Source: an uncultured Clostridium sp.
Lineage (GTDB): Bacteria > Bacillota > Clostridia > TANB77 > CAG-508
Assembly: GCA_905213875.1 (NCBI GenBank)
Contig: CAJMJN010000010.1
Location: 1 to 44,430 of the forward strand
Reading direction: 5' to 3'
DNA: 44,430 bases
In this document: positions 27,596 through 33,877 of the stretch, in pieces
How the letters are laid out: each line of letters starts with the position of its first letter
Numbering within the stretch: the first letter of the stretch is position 1
Position numbers and translations under genes: made by a program
The notes under the pieces: generated by a model
What the model was told of the DNA's origin: nothing
Seen by the model: the letters and a program-made list of their open reading frames with translations, nothing else
Databases searched by the model: none

Positions 27596-28150
27596 ATGGT
27601 AGTAGATATTTATAATACAAATAAAAAATATAATATTATTTATGCTGATCCTCCGTGGCAGTATAAAGTATGGTCAAATAAGGGAAAAGGTAGAAGTGCA
27701 GAAAGTCATTATTCAACAATGAATATTGAAGAAATTATCAATATGAAAGATGTAATTGAAAAAATATCAAAAGATGATTGTGTATTGTTTATATGGATAA
27801 CATATCCCTGTTTAAAAGAGGCTTTACAAGTAATAAAAGAATGGGGATTTACATATAAAACTTGTGCTTTTAATTGGGTAAAGAAAAATAAAAAAGCAGA
27901 TAGTTGGTTTTGGGGAATGGGATATTGGACAAGAGCAAATTCGGAACTATGTTTATTGGCAACAAAAGGAAAAATAAAAAGAAAAAGTGCTAGAGTACAT
28001 CAAATCGTGGATACAAGTATTGAAGAACATAGCAAGAAACCTGATATTGTAAGAGAAAGAATAGTAGAACTTATAGGAGATATGTCTAGAATAGAATTAT
28101 TTGCTAGAAAACAAATTACAGGATGGGACTGTTGGGGAAATGAAGTTTGA
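27596..28150 (+). CDS. MT-A70 family N6-adenine DNA methyltransferase
   Basis: 184 residues, the compact MT-A70 fold. DPPW at residues 18-21 is the catalytic motif. VLFIWITYPCLKEALQVIKE and WFWGMGYWTRANSELCLLAT follow, and EHSKKPDIVRERIVELIGD with IELFARKQITGWDCWGNEV closes the fold. It would methylate adenine in a motif unknown to me, perhaps guarding the ICE from restriction in new hosts. No restriction gene is next to it. SD AGGAGATG precedes ATG 27596. Confidence 0.9.
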   Translation: MVVDIYNTNKKYNIIYADPPWQYKVWSNKGKGRSAESHYSTMNIEEIINMKDVIEKISKDDCVLFIWITYPCLKEALQVIKEWGFTYKTCAFNWVKKNKKADSWFWGMGYWTRANSELCLLATKGKIKRKSARVHQIVDTSIEEHSKKPDIVRERIVELIGDMSRIELFARKQITGWDCWGNEV

Positions 28151-28163
28151 AAGGATGGGAAAA

Positions 28164-29744
28164 ATGAAAAACTTGAAAGAAAAAATAACTGAATTTTTTG
28201 ATTTTATTGATAATCAAGAAAATCAAGATGTAGTAAAAGTAGAAGAAAAATTTAAAAAAATTTTTGAAAATGAATATATTTTAAGAAGAAATGCAATAAA
28301 TGAAGCATATTATCAAATTGATATAAAAAACTATTATATAAAAGATAGCAATGGAATAAGTTTATCAATTGTTGCAGGAGATGGAGATAGATATGGAGAA
28401 AGAAAATCTCACATTGGAATGGATATGTATATAAAATCACAATTATCAAAAAGTGACGATGTTAGTAAAGGAATATATATTTTTTATGAAAATGAGTATT
28501 CAAAAGAAAAAATAGCAAATAGAATAAATGATTTTTTTGATATAGATTTATCTTTTGAAAATCTTATAAAAAATGATGATAATAATGTATATGATACGAT
28601 AACAGCTAATATAAAAAATGATCCTGAAATAGTAAATAACAGATATAAGCAATTAGAATATGAAGCAGAAGACCAAAATAGAGAAGAAAGGGATTATAGT
28701 TATATTTCACCTTATGGTGGAGAAGATGTAGAGATTCATCCAATATCGGAAATATTGTATAAGAAGATAAATGAGCATAAAAAAGATCAATATTTTTTTA
28801 ATAGAGCTATTGCAATGTTCAATCAGGAATATCCAGAATATTTAAAAGACAAGATAGAAAATCAAGAATATGCTTTGTATATTATTGAAAATAAAGAACA
28901 ATATAAAAAAATTTTAGAAACAGAATCACAACTTATGTTCCATTATGATATAACACCAAAAAAAGATTTGGAGGACATAAAAAAAGAAAGAGAAGTATTA
29001 TATGAAAAACTGAATAATTTACGAAGTGAATTAGGATTATTAAAAAATAGAAAATATAATTTTTTAGAAATATTATCAGGAAAAAAGAAAAAAGACTTAG
29101 AAAGAATTTCAGAAATTATCGATCCTGAAAATAATGAAGGACTGATTTACGAATGTAAAGAAGAAATTGAAATGAATGAACAAGATGAAAAAATATATAC
29201 TGAGAATATTAAATATGAACAAGAACTGATAAAAGAAAAACAATCATTAGAAGAAAAGGTTAATAAACCTTTCAAAAATTTCACAATAGATGAAGACTGT
29301 ATGGAAAAATTTGAAAATGGAGAGTATTGTTATTTAAAAAGTTTAAGATTACTTGTTGATGAAAAAGAAGAAAGAGAAAAAAGTCTAAAAATATATAAAG
29401 AAAATTTAAAAATTGCTGAAGAAAATAAATTTAAATTACAAAGAGAATATAGAATGAAATTAAATTCTTTAAAACAAGGATTTAAAGAGATTACATTAAA
29501 TGATAAAGAATTAGCTAAATATTTTTCAAATGATGTTTCTGCAAACAAATATCAGGATATTATTACTGCAACTGCTATTGTTGGTGGAATAGACTTAAGA
29601 AATTTACAAAGAGAAAATAAAAATTTAACTGGAGAAAAAGAAGAATATCCATACAACGATGAACAGCTAAAAATGATAGATCAATATAATAAAATAGAAA
29701 AAATATGTGAAGCAAATGAAAATGAGTTAGAAATGGAAAGTTAG
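28164..29744 (+). CDS. Large coiled-coil ICE protein, cut by TAG before a HIRAN-like end
   Basis: 526 residues to the TAG at 29742-29744. The first 200 residues are mixed (GISLSIVAGDGDRYGERKSH); about 270-440 is a long coiled coil (KKEREVLYEKLNNLRSELGL); a helical segment with IVGGIDLRNLQRENKNLTGE follows. The same frame stays open after the TAG for another 61 codons that look like a HIRAN domain, so the stop probably splits a 588-codon gene. ATG 28164 is chosen over an upstream start at 28101 because of the SD AAGGATGGG. Function not known; HIRAN points to DNA-end or damaged-DNA binding. Confidence 0.6.
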   Translation: MKNLKEKITEFFDFIDNQENQDVVKVEEKFKKIFENEYILRRNAINEAYYQIDIKNYYIKDSNGISLSIVAGDGDRYGERKSHIGMDMYIKSQLSKSDDVSKGIYIFYENEYSKEKIANRINDFFDIDLSFENLIKNDDNNVYDTITANIKNDPEIVNNRYKQLEYEAEDQNREERDYSYISPYGGEDVEIHPISEILYKKINEHKKDQYFFNRAIAMFNQEYPEYLKDKIENQEYALYIIENKEQYKKILETESQLMFHYDITPKKDLEDIKKEREVLYEKLNNLRSELGLLKNRKYNFLEILSGKKKKDLERISEIIDPENNEGLIYECKEEIEMNEQDEKIYTENIKYEQELIKEKQSLEEKVNKPFKNFTIDEDCMEKFENGEYCYLKSLRLLVDEKEEREKSLKIYKENLKIAEENKFKLQREYRMKLNSLKQGFKEITLNDKELAKYFSNDVSANKYQDIITATAIVGGIDLRNLQRENKNLTGEKEEYPYNDEQLKMIDQYNKIEKICEANENELEMES

Positions 29745-29930
29745 AGAATAGAAAATCAATATGACAAAAACGCCATATCTGTTGTTGATAAAGAAAATAG
29801 AAAATTAGGATATGTAGAAAAAGAAAGAACAAAAGAAATAGCACCGACTCTTGATAAAGACAGAAAAAATGAAGTTATTGTTATAGGAATATATAGCAAT
29901 GTACTTAAAATAAAAATAAATTGGTTATAA
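29745..29930 (+). pseudogene. HIRAN-like domain fragment, in frame after TAG
   Basis: Directly after TAG 29744 the same frame encodes ENQYDKNAISVVDKENRKLG then YVEKERTKEIAPTLD and ends at TAA 29928-29930. The N-x-Y-D-x-N-A-I/S-V...LGYV pattern is the core of HIRAN domains, found at the ends of helicases and ICE proteins. With no start codon or SD of its own it can only be made by read-through, or it is a dead remnant. TAG acts as a normal stop elsewhere in the window (for example at 7976 and 26857). Confidence 0.6.
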
Positions 29931-29938
29931 AAAATATT

Positions 29939-29968
29939 AAAAGATTATCAGAGATGATAGTCTTTTTT
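29939..29968 (+). terminator. Terminator after the HIRAN region
   Basis: AAAGATTATC and GATAGTCTTT pair with one mismatch around a short loop and are followed by a T run at 29962-29967. It ends the T4SS transcript; the SD of the next gene follows directly. Confidence 0.65.
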
Positions 29969-29989
29969 GTTTAGATGGGAGATGATAAA

Positions 29990-31084
29990 ATGATTTTAGC
30001 AATTACTAAAAATAATGAAAATTTGATATATGATGTATGCAAAAAAAATAATTTAGGATTGCCACAGATTATAACAGGAATAGATAGTTTATACAAATTT
30101 GCAGTGCAAGACTTAAAATCATTAAGTAATTATAAAGCAATAATAATAGATGTATGTTCGACTAAGGAAAAAGAAGAAGATATTGTTAAGGCAGTAGTAG
30201 CAATAAAATCAATGTATAATGTTAGAATTATAATATTAGCATTAGGATATAAAGAGGGAAATTCTTTATTAGCAAAATTGTTTAATGAGGGAATATATAA
30301 TTTTGTAAATGGAATAGACTATGAAACACAAATTCAGCAATTTAGATTAAGTTTTTCAAAGGATGGAAACCAATATAAAGATGCAGTAAGATTTAGAGGA
30401 GAAATAGCCAATATAGGCAAAGATAGTGTTATTATAAAAAGAGAATATAAAACATTAAAACAATATGTAAGTATAGGAATTGCAGGAACAGAAAAGCATA
30501 TAGGAGTAACTACACAATGTCTACTAATTGCACAATTTTTTAATAGTCTTGGAATGAGAGCCTGTTATATATGTGGTAGGGATGAAATTGAAAATTTGGA
30601 AGTAGACAAAGACAGAATTGCAAAAAAATCTGACAATTTATTAGTATATAGAGGTATTGATTTATATTCAAAAAATAGCAGTATAGAGGCTATGAATTAT
30701 GGTTATGATTTTTATATATATGATTTAGGAGTATTGAGTGAACAAAATATTGACAATTTTACATCAAAAGATGTGAAAATATTAGTCGGGGGATTAAAAT
30801 ATTGGGAAATGCCACAAACAATACCAATATTGGCAAGATTTGAAAGTAGTTCAGAACTTAATCATATATTTAATTTTTGTTCTGATGAAATAAAAAAAGA
30901 ATGGAAAGAATATTATAATAATACATATTTTTCAGAATATGCACCTGATCCATTTGTTGCAGATGTCAATACGGAGACATATCATCAAATATTCAAAGAT
31001 TATATAGCAGAGAAATCAAGTAAATTAGTAGTTGTTGAAAAAAAGAAAGGAATTTTTAGTAAGTTTTTAGGAGGCAAAAAATGA
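29990..31084 (+). CDS. CpaE/MinD-like protein with receiver-like N-terminus and degenerate P-loop
   Basis: 364 residues. The N-terminal part (about 1-120) has the strand/helix rhythm of a receiver domain (KAIIIDVCSTKEKEEDIVKA, VRIIILALGY) as in CpaE/TadZ proteins. The second part resembles a MinD/ParA fold starting SIGIAGTEKHIGVTTQCLLI, where the deviant Walker A (KGGxGKTT) has become GTEKHIGVTT without the usual GK lysine. A basic tail (KKKGIFSKFLGGKK) could touch the membrane. It may position the transfer machinery or partner the ParB-like protein. SD GGGAG favours ATG 29990 over 29975. Confidence 0.6.
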   Translation: MILAITKNNENLIYDVCKKNNLGLPQIITGIDSLYKFAVQDLKSLSNYKAIIIDVCSTKEKEEDIVKAVVAIKSMYNVRIIILALGYKEGNSLLAKLFNEGIYNFVNGIDYETQIQQFRLSFSKDGNQYKDAVRFRGEIANIGKDSVIIKREYKTLKQYVSIGIAGTEKHIGVTTQCLLIAQFFNSLGMRACYICGRDEIENLEVDKDRIAKKSDNLLVYRGIDLYSKNSSIEAMNYGYDFYIYDLGVLSEQNIDNFTSKDVKILVGGLKYWEMPQTIPILARFESSSELNHIFNFCSDEIKKEWKEYYNNTYFSEYAPDPFVADVNTETYHQIFKDYIAEKSSKLVVVEKKKGIFSKFLGGKK

Positions 31085-31311
31085 GGAAAAAGCCTAAGCA
31101 ATTAAAAGAATTTTTAGAAAAAGAAAAAATTAAAAATAAATATGAAGAAAAAATAATAGTAAAAAATGATAGTACATTTGTAAAACTATTATTTTTTTTT
31201 ATGGATTTAATAGGAAAATTATTAAAAATATTATTTTATATATCAATAATTGTTTTGAGTTCAATTGGTGCTACATACATTGTAAACAATTTTGATAAAT
31301 TTATTTTTTAG
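31081..31311 (+). CDS. Small single-pass membrane protein
   Basis: 76 residues: a basic N-terminal half (KKPKQLKEFLEKEKIKNKYE) and a hydrophobic region at about 33-68, long enough for one or two helices. It overlaps the CpaE/MinD-like gene by four bases (ATGA), so the two are probably made together, perhaps as a membrane anchor and its cytoplasmic partner. No family recognised. Confidence 0.6.
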   Translation: MRKKPKQLKEFLEKEKIKNKYEEKIIVKNDSTFVKLLFFFMDLIGKLLKILFYISIIVLSSIGATYIVNNFDKFIF

Positions 31312-31320
31312 GAGGAAAAT

Positions 31321-32406
31321 ATGAAATTTAATAAAAAAATATTAGTTATAGTTTGCAATGTGGTATTGTTAAATATTGCAAATCAATGCTTTGCATCAAC
31401 TAATGATAATACAAAGTTATATTCAAAAAATGGAGAAAACTATATAGATAAAATTTATAGTGTAGAACAAAATGAAAAAAATCAATTTATTGAAAATATT
31501 GAAAATGAAATACAAATAGATGGCAATAAATATATTTACACTAATAAAAATATTGAAAATACGGATACAATAGATAAAAAAGATATAGAAACAACTAAGA
31601 AAATTACATTAAAAACAAACAATAGACAAAAGATAATTGAAGAATTAGGAAAAACAATGGAATACAATGAAAATGGTTATATTGGAACATATACATTAGA
31701 TATTGACACAATAAAAATAGAACCACATAATAATGGATATTATGATAAATTGATAGATACAACAATTGAATATAAAGATTTAGAAAAAAACGATTTAGAT
31801 TATATTCCAAAACAGGTTACATACAAAGGCAAAAAACTTGACTTATTAAAAACAAAATGGGAAGAAACAGAAAATAAGCCAATAGGAAATGCCACGATAG
31901 GTACAAAATATAAAGCAATATGTTATTATGCAACAAAAGAAAGAGTATATAACCCTACAACATATACTATTACAGCAGATTATAAAGGAATTGCAGAGAA
32001 AAAAGTCGAGAAACCATTAAAAATAACATTATCATATATACAACAAAAAAATGATGAACCCAAAATTGTTGAAGAAAAAAATATAAATCCTATACCAATT
32101 TTAGGAGGAACATCAAGCCTTATTGTGTTTTTAGGAGGACTAATGTTATTTATGAAAAATGTTAAAATATATAATTATCAAAACGGAAAATGGAGATATA
32201 TTGGAAAAACATTGTTATTAAAAGGAAAAATTGGATTAGATAGATTTACAAACAAAGAAGTAACTAATAAATATAGAATTGAATTGACAAAATCACAAAG
32301 TAGAAAATACAACAATAAGACTATAACAATAAGTAAAGGAAAAAATAGTTGTAAGCAAATAATACATAGTAACAACGAAAGTGTAGATTTTGAAGTGCGA
32401 TTATAG
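31321..32406 (+). CDS. Secreted, membrane-anchored protein of unknown function
   Basis: 361 residues. Signal peptide at 1-26 (FNKKILVIVCNVVLLNIANQ, cleavage near CFA-ST). An extracytoplasmic domain to about 255 holds repeated Tyr/Thr beta segments (YNENGYIGTYTLDID, KAICYYATKERVYNPTTYTI). A membrane helix follows (SSLIVFLGGLMLFM), then a basic cytoplasmic domain of about 85 residues with YNYQNGKWRYIGKTLL. No LPxTG motif, so it is not a sortase substrate. SD AGGAGG precedes the ATG. It lies between the MinD-like pair and the sortase and may link the cell-surface and inner parts. Confidence 0.7.
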   Translation: MKFNKKILVIVCNVVLLNIANQCFASTNDNTKLYSKNGENYIDKIYSVEQNEKNQFIENIENEIQIDGNKYIYTNKNIENTDTIDKKDIETTKKITLKTNNRQKIIEELGKTMEYNENGYIGTYTLDIDTIKIEPHNNGYYDKLIDTTIEYKDLEKNDLDYIPKQVTYKGKKLDLLKTKWEETENKPIGNATIGTKYKAICYYATKERVYNPTTYTITADYKGIAEKKVEKPLKITLSYIQQKNDEPKIVEEKNINPIPILGGTSSLIVFLGGLMLFMKNVKIYNYQNGKWRYIGKTLLLKGKIGLDRFTNKEVTNKYRIELTKSQSRKYNNKTITISKGKNSCKQIIHSNNESVDFEVRL

Positions 32407-32420
32407 GAGGAACATAAACA

Positions 32421-33020
32421 ATGAAAAAAGATATTAAGTTTTGGCTACTAATTGTTATAGTGGCTATTTTAATGACTATAATATCTGTATTTGTAGTTTA
32501 TAAATATCATATATATAAGGCAAATGTAGATGCGAATAGCATTGAAGTTGGAGATAATGAAGATTTAGAAGAAACAAATACAGAAGATATAGAAAATATA
32601 AAAATAAATGAGGCTGATCTTATTGGAAAACTTACTATACCTGACATATTATTGAAAGATGCACCAATAAAAGAGGGAACAGAATTAGATATATTATCAG
32701 ATTCAATAGGACATTTTAAGAGTACAAGTTTGTATAGTGGAAATGTCGGATTAGCCTCACATAATTCAGGAGGAAAGGGGGATTATTTTAAAAATTTAAA
32801 AAATATAAAAGTTGGAAGTGAAATATTTTATCAAACAAAATATGGAGTAAAAAGATATATTGTTGAAACAAAAAAAGTAATTGATGAAACTGACTTTTCA
32901 TATTTGAAATCTACAGAAGATAATAGAATAACACTAATAACTTGTGTAGCAGGGAAAAAAGACAAAAGACTTTGTATTCAGGCAATTGAAAATTATGAAA
33001 ATATGGATTATGGACAATAA
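32421..33020 (+). CDS. Sortase (class D-like)
   Basis: 199 residues. An N-terminal membrane helix (about 7-27), an acidic linker, then the sortase fold from about 66: IGKLTIPDILLKDAPIKEGT, the catalytic His114 in LASHNSG, Cys175 in LITCVAG and Arg183 in KDKRLC. It would link LPxTG proteins to the cell wall. The obvious substrate is the adhesin at 33878 with LPRTG near its C-terminus, one gene downstream. Class (B or D) cannot be settled by eye. SD AGGAGG precedes ATG 32421. Confidence 0.85.
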   Translation: MKKDIKFWLLIVIVAILMTIISVFVVYKYHIYKANVDANSIEVGDNEDLEETNTEDIENIKINEADLIGKLTIPDILLKDAPIKEGTELDILSDSIGHFKSTSLYSGNVGLASHNSGGKGDYFKNLKNIKVGSEIFYQTKYGVKRYIVETKKVIDETDFSYLKSTEDNRITLITCVAGKKDKRLCIQAIENYENMDYGQ

Positions 33021-33028
33021 GAATTGAT

Positions 33029-33061
33029 GGGTTCGCCTTTTTTTTATTAAGAATGTATAAT
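33029..33061 (+). promoter_or_regulatory. Conserved ICE promoter element, copy 3
   Basis: GGGTTCGCC at 33029-33037 and GTATAAT at 33055-33061, 17 bases apart as in copies 1 and 2, in the 66-base gap after the sortase gene. It would drive the lipoprotein-like gene at 33087 and be stopped by the terminator at 33825. Confidence 0.75.
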
Positions 33062-33086
33062 TAAATCATAAGGAGATGGTTTGATT

Positions 33087-33818
33087 ATGAAAAAGATAAT
33101 TATATTTATAATTACAATATTGATATTAGGAGTTATTGCTATGTATTCTTGTATTCAAAATTCCAAAAGGATACAAGATGATAAGATAAAAAATGACGAT
33201 AATAATTTAGAAATTGCTGAGATTACAAATGAACCCAAAGAAGAAAATACAGAAAATGATTTATTGGTTGAAAATAAAAATACAGAAGCAATAATTGAAC
33301 AACCAAAAGCAATAGATAATACAGAAGGTACTAAAAAGGAAAAAATACCAAAAGAAACTTCAAATGAAATAAAAAAAGATAACAGTAATATTAAAGCAAG
33401 TAAACAACCCAAAAGCAATAATTCAAATCAAATATCAGAGAATGTAAATGAAAAGAAAAACGAATCTAATAAAGAAGTTAAAACAGAAAATAAAGTAATA
33501 CAAAAAGACGAAACAAAGCAACAACAAACAAGTGATACAAAAAAAGAAGAAAATGTAAAAAAAGAAGAATACAAAAGAAATAACCGAATGATTGAAAAAA
33601 TGAAAAATATAATTCAAAAAAATGAAACTGAAGATATGAAGAAATATGGATATGAAATTGTAGTAGATAGTTCAATAAAAGAAATGACAAATCAATTTAC
33701 ATATACTGAAGATAGAGTAAAACAAAAAATTACTTGGAAATTTGGTACAATAAAAATATATGCAGAAGATTATTATTGTAATGGGCAGTATATAATGACA
33801 GAATGCTATATAATTTAA
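33087..33818 (+). CDS. Secreted/membrane-anchored protein with low-complexity linker
   Basis: 243 residues. An N-terminal hydrophobic helix (KKIIIFIITILILGVIAMYS) ends at a Cys that only weakly fits a lipobox. About 100 residues of Lys/Glu/Asn/Thr-rich linker follow, then a folded C-terminal domain of about 60 residues (KKYGYEIVVDSSIKEMTNQF, CNGQYIMTECYII). Family not recognised. It is a one-gene unit between promoter copy 3 and a terminator. A TTG at 33081 is an alternative start 5 bases after AAGGAG. The linker suggests a protein that spans the cell wall. Confidence 0.65.
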   Translation: MKKIIIFIITILILGVIAMYSCIQNSKRIQDDKIKNDDNNLEIAEITNEPKEENTENDLLVENKNTEAIIEQPKAIDNTEGTKKEKIPKETSNEIKKDNSNIKASKQPKSNNSNQISENVNEKKNESNKEVKTENKVIQKDETKQQQTSDTKKEENVKKEEYKRNNRMIEKMKNIIQKNETEDMKKYGYEIVVDSSIKEMTNQFTYTEDRVKQKITWKFGTIKIYAEDYYCNGQYIMTECYII

Positions 33819-33824
33819 AAAATA

Positions 33825-33853
33825 GATAGACACTTAATAGGTGTCTATTTTTT
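33825..33853 (+). terminator. Terminator before the adhesin gene
   Basis: TAGACAC (33827-33833) pairs with GTGTCTA (33841-33847) and is followed by TTTTTT. No strong promoter is visible between it and the adhesin start at 33878, so some read-through may feed the adhesin gene. Confidence 0.7.
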
Positions 33854-33877
33854 ATGAAAAAAGGGAGGAAAATATTT

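Noticed and set aside
29742..29744. Recoded TAG (alternative genetic code)
   Set aside because: Other genes in the window end normally at TAG (for example 7976-7978, 26857-26859 and 40504-40506) and no suppressor tRNA gene is seen, so general recoding is unlikely; local read-through stays open.
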